DNA of 52,414 bases from Deltaproteobacteria bacterium (GCA_002719955.1 PBFW01000002.1:70205-122618); one strand, 5' to 3'; positions 8,464 through 16,949 are shown, counted from the first letter of the stretch. Numbers and translations are program-made. The notes: generated by a model from the sequence alone, not told the origin.

Positions 8464-9663
8464 TCAGCCGACAGGAACGGGCGGAGCAACATCGGGCTGG
8501 TCGATGTCGTAGAGCTTCGCAGCATTGCCGAAGAGCACCTTTTGGCGATCTTCCGCGGACACGCCGCCGAGCCCCGCGTCGATCTTCTCACGCACGTTGC
8601 CGTAGAGGCAGACCGGGTGGGGATAGTCGGTCTCGAAGAGGATATTGTCCGCACCGATCGACCCGACCGCATCCTTGAGGCTTGTCTCCTCGAAGATATA
8701 ACAACCGTAGACCTGGCGAGCGAAATACTCGCTCGGCTTGAGCTTGAACTCCGGCCGATCCCGACGGACCTTCCCGTAGTCGAACGTGTAGTCGCACGCC
8801 TCGAGAAGGAAGGGCAGGAAGCCGACTCCCGATTCCACGGACAGAACCTTCAACTCGGGGAAGCGGGGCAGGACGCCCGAGAAGAGCAGATCGGTCAGCT
8901 GCTTGCCGTTGTCGAGGAAGAGCGAGATCGCGACGACGCCATTCACGCAGCCCGAGCTGGTCATTTCCATGCGCTCCGGGGTGAATCCGTCGTCGAAGGT
9001 GCCCGCGCCGATATGGAAACTCACGGGCAGGTTGCGGTCGACCGCCGCCTGCCAGAGCGGATTCCAGTGGGGGTTGGCCAAAACGGGCTGGCCGTGACTC
9101 TGCGGCGCGCCACTGAAGAGAATGCCCTTGTGACCGAGCTTTGCGCAACGGTCGATCTCTTTCACCGATGCTTCGACATCCCAGAAGGGCGTAGCCATGA
9201 TCGGAATGAAACGCGCCGGATTCGGAGAGATCCAGTCGAGCACGAAGTCGTTGTAAGCGCGAACGCAGGCGAGCATCAGCTCCGGGTCCTTCAATCCGAG
9301 AAAAGCCTGGCTCCCGAAACCACCCACATTCGGGTAGAGGGCCATGGACCAGATCCCCACCTTGTCCATATACGCGAGTCGCGCCTCCGCGTCATAGGCT
9401 TCCTTCGAAATCTCGTCCATGTTTCGCGGTGCAGCGGGAAAGGGCTCGGGCCAGCCAGCGACCGACGCATGCCCAACCGGCAGCAATCCCACACCGTCGC
9501 CGATCTGCCAGGTCTCGATCTGGGTCTCGGGGTCGCGCACGATGCGCGGGGCGACGTCCTTGTATTTGGCCGGCAGACGGCTCGTCCAGAGATCACCCGG
9601 CTCGGCGATATGTGTGTCGGTATCGATCACCCAGTCCTGGATCGTTGCGGGGGTCGCGCTCAT
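8464..9663 (-). CDS. Amidohydrolase 2 family (ACMSD-like) metal-dependent hydrolase/decarboxylase
   Basis: A 399-residue TIM-barrel enzyme of the amidohydrolase-2 (ACMSD-like) family. The first metal motif is DTDTHIAE with His18; the later ligands sit in VSFHIGAG and in FETDYPHP. Relatives hydrolyse or decarboxylate ring-cleavage and other carboxylic intermediates in the cytoplasm, and many copies occur in steroid- and aromatic-degrading bacteria. The start at 9663 has an AAAGGAG ribosome site at ideal distance. It heads a two-gene operon with the desaturase-like gene, driven by the promoter at 9701-9730, which carries an operator probably bound by the divergent TetR product. Confidence 0.88.
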   Translation of the reverse strand: MSATPATIQDWVIDTDTHIAEPGDLWTSRLPAKYKDVAPRIVRDPETQIETWQIGDGVGLLPVGHASVAGWPEPFPAAPRNMDEISKEAYDAEARLAYMDKVGIWSMALYPNVGGFGSQAFLGLKDPELMLACVRAYNDFVLDWISPNPARFIPIMATPFWDVEASVKEIDRCAKLGHKGILFSGAPQSHGQPVLANPHWNPLWQAAVDRNLPVSFHIGAGTFDDGFTPERMEMTSSGCVNGVVAISLFLDNGKQLTDLLFSGVLPRFPELKVLSVESGVGFLPFLLEACDYTFDYGKVRRDRPEFKLKPSEYFARQVYGCYIFEETSLKDAVGSIGADNILFETDYPHPVCLYGNVREKIDAGLGGVSAEDRQKVLFGNAAKLYDIDQPDVAPPVPVG

Positions 9664-9700
9664 CTCTGGCTCCTTTGAGATCAGTATGGTTACAGACGGC

Positions 9701-9730
9701 AGTATATATATGGCCAGCTATACATTTCAA
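9701..9730 (-). promoter_or_regulatory. Sigma-70-like promoter of the amidohydrolase operon
   Basis: Read on the minus strand there is TTGAAA (9730-9725), an 18-base spacer and TATACT (9706-9701), 38 bases before the start codon at 9663. Both boxes are close to consensus, which is rare in such GC-rich DNA, and the spacer contains the palindromic operator. A repressor bound there would block RNA polymerase. Confidence 0.6.
9705..9722. promoter_or_regulatory. Palindromic operator TATA-N2-TGGCCA-N2-TATA in the divergent TetR region
   Basis: An 18-bp interrupted palindrome with 14 symmetric positions sits between the -35 and -10 boxes of the amidohydrolase promoter. It lies in the 164-base gap separating that gene from the divergent TetR gene at 9828. 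Length and symmetry fit a TetR-dimer site. Confidence 0.55.
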
Positions 9731-9827
9731 GCGGGCTGAACTAGTCTGACGCCGGAGCAGGAAATCGAGGGGTCGAGCGGCTTCCGGAGGCTCCACCGGA
9801 GTGGGGAAAACGGGGAAGAGGTGAGCC

Positions 9828-10460
9828 GTGGCGGTGGTCCAGCCCGGGGATCAGATGAGCCGACGGGAGCGGCGGAGACACGAGATCCACCAGCGGATCA
9901 TCGATTCCGCCGTGGAACTCTTCGACGCCCGGGGCGTCGTGGACACCCGCATCGACGATATCTGCGAGCACGCCGACCTCGCTCAGAAGACCTTCTTCAA
10001 CCATTTCCCCACCAAGCAGCACCTCTTCGGCGAGATCGCCCAGAGCTTCCTCGCGCATGTCTGCAGCCTCGTGGAGGAGGCGCGCAAGGAGCCGGCGGGC
10101 ACGGGCCAGCGAATCATCCAGATCTTCAACCGGGCGGCCGACGTGGTCCATCACCGCGGACCGCGCCATCGAGAGCTGGTTCAGGAAGTGGCCCGCATCA
10201 GCTCCACAGAATCGACGGATCCCAGCCGCGTCGGCAGCCTGCCCGAGGCCTTCCACGCTCTGGTCCTCGACGGCCTCGCGGCGGGCGACGTGACCCGCGC
10301 ACAGGGCCCGCTCTTCCTGACGGAAATGATCGTCTCTGCCTTCCAGGGCGTCGTCATGAGTTGGGCACATGACGAAGAATACGAACTCGACCTGCATCTC
10401 GAGGAGGCTGCGCGCTTCCTCTGCCGCGCGCTCGCAACGGACGAGAATGCGGTTACCTGA
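9828..10460 (+). CDS. TetR/AcrR-family transcriptional regulator
   Basis: A 210-residue regulator with an N-terminal helix-turn-helix: RRHEIHQRIIDSAVELF as helix 1, then IDDICEHADLAQKTFFNHFPTK as the recognition region with the NHF motif, followed by an all-helical effector domain. The start is GTG at 9828 with a GAGG ribosome site seven bases before it; an internal ATG at residue 10 is an alternative. It is transcribed away from the amidohydrolase-desaturase operon and probably represses it through the palindrome at 9705-9722. The ligand is unknown. Confidence 0.88.
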   Translation: MAVVQPGDQMSRRERRRHEIHQRIIDSAVELFDARGVVDTRIDDICEHADLAQKTFFNHFPTKQHLFGEIAQSFLAHVCSLVEEARKEPAGTGQRIIQIFNRAADVVHHRGPRHRELVQEVARISSTESTDPSRVGSLPEAFHALVLDGLAAGDVTRAQGPLFLTEMIVSAFQGVVMSWAHDEEYELDLHLEEAARFLCRALATDENAVT

Positions 10461-10546
10461 TTCCACTCGATCGCGACGGCGAAGTGCGAGTGAGTGGAGG
10501 GAGCTTCCCGGGCAAGCGGCCGATCGGTCTCGCGGGCCGGTACCGA

Positions 10547-11365
10547 CTATTTCCCCTTGAAGACCGGCTTGCGCTTGTCGATCCACCAGGCGGTCGACCC
10601 TTCGACATAGTCCTCGGTCTTGAAACCGCGAACGAGGGCCGCATCCTCACGCTCGACCTGGGTCGCGATATTCGATTCGCCGAGACCTCGGTAGATCAGG
10701 TTCTTGGTGAGTTCCATGCCGATCGGGCCATTGCCGGCGATCTTCTCGGCCAGCTCCATCGCGGACTCGAGCACCTGCTCGCGTGGGACCGCACGATTGA
10801 CGAGCCCGATGCGCTCTGCCTCGATGCCATCGACGAGATCACCGGTCAGCAGCAGTTCGCACGCCTTTGCCAGACCGACGATGCGCGGCAGCGTATAGGT
10901 GATACCACCCTCGGGCGGCAGGGCATAACGATGGGTCGATGCCATTCCGAAGGTCGCGTCGTTCGCGATCACGCGCAGGTCGCAGGCCATCGCGAGCGCA
11001 AAGCCCCCGCCGACGGCCGGACCGTTGATGGCCGCGATGGTCGGCTTCTCGAGTTCGATGAGTTCGACCCCCCACCAACCGATCGGCTCCATGTCCTTCC
11101 GACGACTTTCTTCTTCGACCGCCCCGGGAACCGGTTTGCCCATCGCGAGGGCGATCAGCATCTCGGTGTCGGCCCCAGTACAGAAGCCGCGCCCCGCACC
11201 GGTCACCACCAACACCCGCACGTCATCGTCGTGCCGCGCCTGCTTGACGGCCTCGGAGAAGGAAGCGAGCATCTTCCCGGTCATTGCGTTTAGTTTTCTC
11301 TGGTTATCGAACGTGATCGTGGCGATATGGTTCGATTTTTCGTACCTGAGATCGTGGTATTCCAT
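10547..11365 (-). CDS. Enoyl-CoA hydratase/isomerase (crotonase family)
   Basis: A 272-residue crotonase-fold enzyme. The oxyanion-hole segments are visible: RKLNAMTGKM early on, and AAINGPAVGGGFALAMACDLRV near the middle, followed by FGMASTHRYALPPEGG and the TLPRIVG region. Members hydrate, isomerise or cleave acyl-CoA thioesters in beta-oxidation or ring cleavage. The proline-glutamate pair in LPPEGG suggests the acid/base glutamate is present, but the exact reaction cannot be assigned. The start at 11365 has GGAG at suitable distance; an upstream in-frame start near 11440 has none. It converges on the TetR gene and is separated from the upstream P450 by 273 bases. Confidence 0.88.
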   Translation of the reverse strand: MEYHDLRYEKSNHIATITFDNQRKLNAMTGKMLASFSEAVKQARHDDDVRVLVVTGAGRGFCTGADTEMLIALAMGKPVPGAVEEESRRKDMEPIGWWGVELIELEKPTIAAINGPAVGGGFALAMACDLRVIANDATFGMASTHRYALPPEGGITYTLPRIVGLAKACELLLTGDLVDGIEAERIGLVNRAVPREQVLESAMELAEKIAGNGPIGMELTKNLIYRGLGESNIATQVEREDAALVRGFKTEDYVEGSTAWWIDKRKPVFKGK

Positions 11366-11638
11366 CAAGGCTCCGGTCTGGGTGTTGTTTTCTTCTGCAG
11401 TGGTTCTGGGATTCCCGCCCAGCACGCGACGGGACCGCAATCCCTCATCTCAAAGGGCAAGGCGCTTGGGTTCGCAGCTGTACCAGCGTATGACTTCAAT
11501 CATCGGGTGTCCATGAAAATACAGGATCCGCGACCGCACCCATCAACGTGAACCGCGATCCAATCGATTCGAATCGACCCGCCGTCTCGCTCACCCTCGA
11601 AGATGATGCGCTCCGCTCTGCGCGGCGGCGATAACCGC

Positions 11639-12970
11639 TCAACGCTCCCTTCGCGTGTAGCGCAGGCGACAGGGATCGCTCGGACGCAGGATGAGCGAGG
11701 GCATCACCTCCTCGTAGGTCTCCGGCGGATCGACGAGCGAGAGTTCGTAGCGGCTCAGGAGCGCGCTGAAGATCGCCTTCACCTGCAGGATGGCGAAAGC
11801 ATTGCCCACGCATTTGCGCTTTCCGCCGCCGAAGGGAATCGATGCGAAAATATGCTCGGGTTCCGGCCTGTGCAGGTCGAAGCACTCAGGCTCTGGGAAG
11901 ACTTCGGGCACCCTGTGCGAGACGTAGGGTGAGATGACGAGCGTCGTGCCAGGCTCGAAGACGTAGCCTTTGTACTCGAAGGGCTCCATCACCTCGCGCA
12001 TCAGGGCGCAGAGCGGCGGGTGCAGCCGCAGGGTCTCGTTGGCGAAAGCCTCCATCAGCGGCATTTCGCGCAAGGCGGTGAAGGAGAGATCGCTCGAGTT
12101 CCCGTAGACCTCGGCGACCTCCTCGGCAACCTCGCGTTGGTATTCCGGATGGCGCCCGAGTTCTACGCTCATCCAACTCGCGGTATTCGAACTCGTGTGA
12201 AAACCCGCAAACATGATCCAGATGATCATGCCCGGAATGAGTTCGTCGGCCATTCCTGTCCCATCGGCGTAGCGGGCATCGAGGAAGGTCTGGAGCATGT
12301 CGATATGCTCCCCACCCTCGCACCTGCGCTCGGCAACCGCTTCCATGAGCATTTCCTGGAGACGTGCCCGGGCGTTGTCACGCCTGGAAAAGGCGCCGTC
12401 TTCCGAATGCGCGTCCAGGACCGCGGAGACCGAGATCGCCTCCTCCAGGTCGTGAAAGAGTTCCCCGAACTCCGTGGTCAGCTTACGACGGAAGGCCCCG
12501 CCCATCAGACAATGGGTTGATGTGCCCAACACCATCTCCTTGAAGGTCTCGTGGAAATCCCTCTCCCCGGCATCACCCCAATCTGCGATGAAGTCCTCGA
12601 CTTCCTCTGCGATCACCTGCGCATAGCGTTTCATATTGACCGGACGCAGGGCATTCGACAGAAATTTCACCTGCTGGCGCTCGATTTCGAGCGGCGCACC
12701 GTATTGGATCCCTTCGCCAAACACGGGCACCATGTACTGGTAGGGGGCGGACGTCGAGAGCTGCTCGTCGGATGCGCGATAAACGGCTTCGTGCGCATCG
12801 GGCCCCACGACGAGCACATTTCGCATCCCGCCGAGGTCGAATTCCGCGAGCTCCCCACGCTCCTGCCACGCTCGGTACAAGAAGCGCGCGGGATGGACGA
12901 GAAATTCTTCGTAATGACCGGTCTCGGGCTTTGCACCGCTTACGATCTGGGGACGGATGGAGTCGGTCAT
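11639..12970 (-). CDS. CYP51-like cytochrome P450 (sterol 14-alpha-demethylase clan)
   Basis: A 443-residue P450. Three features match bacterial CYP51: the B'-region YQYMVPVFGEGIQY, similar to the YxxFxxPxFGxxV signature; the I-helix AGFHTSSNTASW, close to the CYP51 G-x-HTSS motif; and NETLRLHPP as the ExxR region. The heme loop is PFGGGKRKCVGNAFA with Cys387. CYP51 removes the 14-alpha-methyl group of sterol precursors; bacterial relatives may act on other triterpenoid or steroid-like substrates. The start at 12970 has GAGGAT before it. It lies 35 bases after a TetR gene on the same strand, so both are probably controlled by the palindrome at 13727-13747. No ferredoxin gene is adjacent, unlike mycobacterial cyp51. 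Confidence 0.85.
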   Translation of the reverse strand: MTDSIRPQIVSGAKPETGHYEEFLVHPARFLYRAWQERGELAEFDLGGMRNVLVVGPDAHEAVYRASDEQLSTSAPYQYMVPVFGEGIQYGAPLEIERQQVKFLSNALRPVNMKRYAQVIAEEVEDFIADWGDAGERDFHETFKEMVLGTSTHCLMGGAFRRKLTTEFGELFHDLEEAISVSAVLDAHSEDGAFSRRDNARARLQEMLMEAVAERRCEGGEHIDMLQTFLDARYADGTGMADELIPGMIIWIMFAGFHTSSNTASWMSVELGRHPEYQREVAEEVAEVYGNSSDLSFTALREMPLMEAFANETLRLHPPLCALMREVMEPFEYKGYVFEPGTTLVISPYVSHRVPEVFPEPECFDLHRPEPEHIFASIPFGGGKRKCVGNAFAILQVKAIFSALLSRYELSLVDPPETYEEVMPSLILRPSDPCRLRYTRRER

Positions 12971-13005
12971 GCTGAGATCCTCGAGGCAAAGGGAAATGAT
13001 TCGGG

Positions 13006-13710
13006 TCAAGACGCCGCGTGACGGACGCCTTTGCAAAAAGATCGACGCACCTGTGCCTCGATTTCGGAAATGAGGAGGTCGGGCGCCCGCGCCATCCCCT
13101 CCTCCAGCCAATCGGCGAGCTGAACCTGTTGCATCGCGATCATCATGCGCGCCATCCGGTCGGGATCGCCCCGTTCGAAGACGCCCTCCTGCATTCCGCG
13201 TTCGAAGATCGCAGCCAGCTGCGCGATGCCGTCGGACCAGACGGCGGCGCGGCGCGGATGATGTGCCATCGAAGCGCGGACGCCCCAGCTCGTCCCGTCC
13301 TCGACATACATGCGGAGATAATCGGGCCGGTCGAGGAAATAGCCGACATAGGCACGGACGCCGGCAACGAGCGAATCGAGGGCTTTCGGTTCTTCACGCT
13401 CGGCGATGAGGGACGCGGCAAAGATCTCGCGCAAGCGCGCCTCATGGAGCGCATCGACGATTTCGGCCTTGCCCCGATAGACCGAGTAGACGGTCCCCAG
13501 CGAGAGACCGGCCGCCTCGGCCAGCTCCTCCATCTTGGTCTGGGCGATGCCCTGGCGCGCGAAGGCCGTTTCGGCCGCATCGAGCAGGAGCTGCCGGTAG
13601 AGGCCACGGCGCGCTTCCCGAGTCTGATCCCTGCGCCCGGAGGAGCGCTTTCGTGTGGCGCCATCGCTACGGACCGGCCCGCTCGGGCCCTGAGCTGAGA
13701 TGCGTTCCAT
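13006..13710 (-). CDS. TetR/AcrR-family regulator, probable repressor of the CYP51-like gene
   Basis: A 234-residue regulator. A basic 30-residue leader precedes the first helix (YRQLLLDAAETAFARQG), then the helix-turn-helix TKMEELAEAAGLSLGTVYSVYRGK with the VYSVY motif and a C-terminal ligand domain. The gene starts 17 bases from a perfect 21-bp palindrome and is followed after 35 bases by the CYP51-like gene, the standard layout of an autoregulated TetR repressor with its target. The ligand is likely to be the P450 substrate or product (inference). Confidence 0.88.
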   Translation of the reverse strand: MERISAQGPSGPVRSDGATRKRSSGRRDQTREARRGLYRQLLLDAAETAFARQGIAQTKMEELAEAAGLSLGTVYSVYRGKAEIVDALHEARLREIFAASLIAEREEPKALDSLVAGVRAYVGYFLDRPDYLRMYVEDGTSWGVRASMAHHPRRAAVWSDGIAQLAAIFERGMQEGVFERGDPDRMARMMIAMQQVQLADWLEEGMARAPDLLISEIEAQVRRSFCKGVRHAAS

Positions 13711-13726
13711 AGAACGACCTTACCAC

Positions 13727-13747
13727 AAATAGAATTGAATTCTATTT
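13727..13747. promoter_or_regulatory. Perfect 21-bp palindrome, TetR operator for the regulator-CYP51 unit
   Basis: AAATAGAATT-G-AATTCTATTT: ten-base arms around one central base without a mismatch, in a short A/T-rich island 17-37 bases before the regulator start codon at 13710. Position and length are those of an autoregulatory TetR operator overlapping the promoter. Confidence 0.75.
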
Positions 13748-13831
13748 TTCAGAGATGGCCCGAAGCGCCCCCCGAGTCCCGGGGGTGCCAGATCTGTTGC
13801 GAGCGGGGAGGGCCCGGATGGCGACACCCTC

Positions 13832-15127
13832 TCAGGCGTCCAGGTCCTCGCGAATACTCCGCGCCGCGAGCAATGAGTGCAGCGCGGCCCACAGGGAGGC
13901 TCCCCCCGTGATCATCAACGAGTACCGAATCGCCTCGTCTCCGAAGGTCGAGGCCAGCGAATCGTTCAGCATCCCCACCACGAGCGGCGCGATGCCCAGA
14001 CCGATCAGGCTGATCGCGAACATCAGCATCGCCGCCGCCTGCGCGCGCATCCTGGGACGCGCCAACCCCTGCGCAATCGAATAACAGGGCCCCACGAAGA
14101 AGACCGAGAACACCATGGCGAGTGCATAGGCAGCGAGCGCACCGCTCCGATCGGGCCAGAAGAGAAAGATCGCAAGCAGCGGAAGGGCCAATACGCCACC
14201 CAACGCGGGCACCCAGACCAGAAACCGCCTGTCCCTGCGCGCGAACCGATCCCCGAGCAATCCGCCAAGAAGGGTGCCCAATCCGCCGCCGAGGCCCTGG
14301 ATCAAGCCCATCGCCAGACCGGTCTCGGTGAGCGACATCCCGTGCACGCGGATCAAGAACGTGGCGCCCCAGATCGTGAACCCATAAGCGGCAAAGGCAT
14401 AGAGGCCGCTCGATAGGCAGAGGTGGCGGAACGTGCGTTGGCCCATCATGAAGCCGAGCACCTCTTTCAGCCTGGGTTCATCGGCCCCATCGGCTCTTCC
14501 CTCGAACGCCCCCCGAGCGGGTTCATGCAAGGTCGCTCGGACGAGCGCAGCAGCGGCCAATCCGGGGACACCGACCACGAGAAACGCCAGTCGCCATCCG
14601 AAGGTCTCGCCGATCCAACCCCCGAGCATGAAGCCCAGCATGATCCCGATATTGCCCCCGACATTATAGATCCCGAGCGCCGTAGCGCGGCGCTCGGGCG
14701 GGAAGGCATCCGAAATCAGCGAATGGGCGGCCGGGCTGAGAGACGCCTCACCCGCCCCGACCCCGACGCGAAAAATCGCGAGCTGAACGAAGTTTCGAGC
14801 GATCCCACATAACGCGGTCATCGCGCTCCACGTGATCAAGCCGATGATGATGACATTCTTGCGATTGCCCCGATCGGCCATGCGAGCGATCGGAATCCCC
14901 GCTGTCGTATAGAAGAGCGCGAAGGCGAGCCCCGTCAACAACCCCATCGCCGTGTCGGAAACACCCAGATCGAGTTTGATCGGCTCGAGCAGAACGGACA
15001 GGATCTGCCGGTCGATATAGTTGATCACGTAGACCAGGACGAGCAGCGCCAGCATATAGCGCGCCCTGGAGGGACTCCTCTCGGGATCTGACGCACCCTG
15101 CCCGCCTCGCCCGCTCAAGACGAGCAT
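13832..15127 (-). CDS. MFS transporter (spinster-like / sugar-phosphate-exchanger type)
   Basis: A 431-residue major facilitator protein with about twelve membrane segments. The first helix has the NYIDRQILSVLLEPIK signature typical of spinster-like bacterial MFS proteins, followed by GLLTGLAFALFYTTAGIPIARMADRGNRKN, which contains the loop-2/3 motif A (RMADRGNRKN). The second half begins near LKEVLGFMMGQRTFRHL. The start at 15127 was chosen because the preceding open frame is low in hydrophobic residues and looks non-coding. It follows the SnoaL gene by 91 bases on the same strand. It probably imports or exports an organic acid or lipid intermediate; the substrate cannot be inferred. Confidence 0.85.
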   Translation of the reverse strand: MLVLSGRGGQGASDPERSPSRARYMLALLVLVYVINYIDRQILSVLLEPIKLDLGVSDTAMGLLTGLAFALFYTTAGIPIARMADRGNRKNVIIIGLITWSAMTALCGIARNFVQLAIFRVGVGAGEASLSPAAHSLISDAFPPERRATALGIYNVGGNIGIMLGFMLGGWIGETFGWRLAFLVVGVPGLAAAALVRATLHEPARGAFEGRADGADEPRLKEVLGFMMGQRTFRHLCLSSGLYAFAAYGFTIWGATFLIRVHGMSLTETGLAMGLIQGLGGGLGTLLGGLLGDRFARRDRRFLVWVPALGGVLALPLLAIFLFWPDRSGALAAYALAMVFSVFFVGPCYSIAQGLARPRMRAQAAAMLMFAISLIGLGIAPLVVGMLNDSLASTFGDEAIRYSLMITGGASLWAALHSLLAARSIREDLDA

Positions 15128-15218
15128 CCGAGGCCAACACGAATCGACATACGTTGGTCGGGATGGACCGGGTGTACCCTGAGCACGAGCAAACGAAGGA
15201 CATCGAGTCGAAATAGCG

Positions 15219-15644
15219 TCAATCGAGACCGCCTGGCTTCGACCCGTCGGGCTCGCGATAGAACCATTCCTCCTCGATGAGCCCGTCCGCCAGGCGAAAG
15301 ATCGCGACGGCACGAAATTCCATCGCTTCACCGGTGCATTCGATGGGCGGGAAGGTCTTTACGGGTGTGCCACGAATCGTCAGCCTGTTGGCGACCCGAT
15401 CACCCTCGGCGATCTGGTCCTCGATCGTGAAACAGGCGTCGGGGATCGCCTCGCGAAAACGGCGCATCGACTCCTTCTCGCCTGCCCCGCCCGCTGACAC
15501 ATCGTGGATCGTCTTGTTGTGATGACGAAAGCTGGGCGCGTAGAGATCGTCAAATACCGTGGGATCCCCCGCGTTGAACCCGCACTCGTAGACGCGACGG
15601 ATGGTCTCTTTGTTTTGCTCTCGGAGTTCGGCATCCATATCCAT
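15219..15644 (-). CDS. SnoaL-like polyketide cyclase / ester-cyclase family protein
   Basis: A 141-residue NTF2-fold protein of the SnoaL-like family: the N-terminal helix EQNKETIRRVYECGFNAGD leads into YAPSFRHHN, then the sheet (FTIEDQIAEGDRVANRLTIRGT) and C-terminal VAIFRLADGLIEEEWFY. These cone-shaped domains hold hydrophobic ligands, and some act as cyclases, isomerases or hydratases. The ATG at 15644 lies 35 bases after the stop of the selenoprotein gene, so the two are likely in one transcript with the MFS gene behind. Function unassigned. Confidence 0.8.
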   Translation of the reverse strand: MDMDAELREQNKETIRRVYECGFNAGDPTVFDDLYAPSFRHHNKTIHDVSAGGAGEKESMRRFREAIPDACFTIEDQIAEGDRVANRLTIRGTPVKTFPPIECTGEAMEFRAVAIFRLADGLIEEEWFYREPDGSKPGGLD

Positions 15645-15679
15645 GGAAAGATCTTCTTCTTGCTTCTCACCCCGGGCAT

Positions 15680-16849
15680 CTAGAAGAGCACTTCACTCGT
15701 CTGCGATGCCGGAATGACATAGTAGGTCCCGGGAAAGGGCGGATCGACGTCCTTCACGGCCTCCAGATAACGACGCATCAGATTTCCGGTCGATGTCTTC
15801 CGGTAATACCAGCTCTCGGTCGCTCGTGCAGCCGGAACCTCATCCGAAAGACCGAGCGCTGCTTCTTCATAGTAGGCCCGGATATCCATCAGAAGGGTCG
15901 TGGGATCCCCTCCCACATACTCGACCTCGTTCCAACCCACCCCCTCGACGACCTGCACGAAAGCCCGAATCGCTTCGGGAATCCCGTCGGCGTCGACGAC
16001 CTGTCCGACCTGAGTCGTCCCGATCCGTTTCACGCCCCGATCGTGGGCCGCCCTCAATCCGCGCGCTTCCGCGATCGCGACCGGCTCGTCAAGGTCGAGC
16101 CTCGGCGGAATCGGACAGGAGACGGGTACATCGACCTCATCCTCGATCACGATCCCAAAATCCTCGATCAGGGGTCCATCGGTCCGGGCCAGGAGCGCAA
16201 ACGCAGAGTCGAGCACGCTGCGCTGGAATGGCACATCGAGCGGCTTGCCCAGCGGACGCCCCAACGGGAACTCACAATAGAGGCCCCTCGGCGGCCCGAC
16301 CAACTCCGCTGCCGATCGGTTCGCGAGCAGCGCAACGGTGGCGATTCCTTCGGCCTCGAGGGCACGAGCGAGCGCACTCACGGTACGCGTGCACATCGGT
16401 CAGACGGGTGTCAGCAATGCGACATCGGCGCCATCCCCTCGAAGTGTTGCGGCGAGCCGCGGACCGGTATCGAAGAGAAAGGTCGAGAGTTCGAAGGTCG
16501 ATCCGATGAACGAGGCGTGTCGAGGCGCGACCTTTCCGATCCTGCCCTCCTTCTCCATTTCCAGTAGACGATCGATCGGATAGGCGACATTGCGGTCCAA
16601 TGCGAAACCAGAGCGATCCAGGTTGGTACTGTTATGCGCCATGATCAGACCCCGTTCGTCCCGGTCGAAGAGCCGGTACTCATGGCTCTGGTCCTCCCAG
16701 GGCTCACCGGGGTGGGCGAGCGCCGCGGTCGTCACGAGCGCGACCGTCGCATCGTCGAGGGAGGGGGCCGCAACGAGCTCGACCGGTGGAAAATCCAGAC
16801 CCGGCGGAACCTTGCCGACCGCCTTTCGCATGTTGGCATCAGCGCTCAT
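15680..16849 (-). CDS. GrdB/PrdB-family selenoprotein with in-frame TGA (Sec150)
   Basis: One 389-residue protein read through a single in-frame TGA at 16402-16400. Upstream of the TGA the frame encodes PVELVAAPSLDDATVALVTT and ends ADVALLTPV; immediately after it continues PMCTRTVSALARALEAEGI without any change of frame. The join LLTPV-U-PMC matches the redox loop LLTPxUPxC of the glycine/sarcosine/betaine reductase selenoprotein B family (GrdB/PrdB-like), giving Sec150 and Cys153 in a Sec-x-x-Cys motif. The start at 16849 has a strong GGAGG ribosome site; the ATG just after the TGA has none. In clostridia such proteins reduce glycine or D-proline; non-clostridial relatives have no settled function. 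No selenocysteine-insertion genes lie in this window. A true stop or sequencing error is the alternative, but family match makes Sec likely. Confidence 0.85.
16362..16392 (-). promoter_or_regulatory. Candidate bacterial SECIS hairpin just after the TGA codon
   Basis: Reading the coding strand, GCACG begins seven bases after the TGA and can pair with CGTGC 21 bases further on. Two more G-C pairs are possible after a two-base bulge, leaving an apical loop that includes GTGAGTG. Loop distance (about 22 bases from the TGA) fits bacterial SECIS elements, but the stem is modest and was judged by eye. Confidence 0.35.
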
Positions 16850-16949
16850 GATGACTCTTTCCTCCTTCTCCCTCTCAGGTCCGCCCATGCTACCAGACGA
16901 GCCCACTCCTGATTCCTTTCGGTCGCCCCTGCGACTTGCCCATCGAAAG

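Noticed and set aside
11564..11577. 14-bp palindrome TCGATTCGAATCGA between crotonase and P450 genes
   Set aside because: Words such as TCGA, CGAATC and GATCGA are frequent throughout this DNA; no promoter or regulator is adjacent, so it is likely chance. The rest of this 273-base gap shows nothing.
12020..13698. Long plus-strand frames opposite the CYP51-like and TetR genes
   Set aside because: They mirror the codon periodicity of the real minus-strand genes and contain no recognisable domain or ribosome site.
14423..14812. Plus-strand frame opposite the MFS gene
   Set aside because: Antisense shadow of a well-supported twelve-helix transporter; polar, repetitive sequence without domain.
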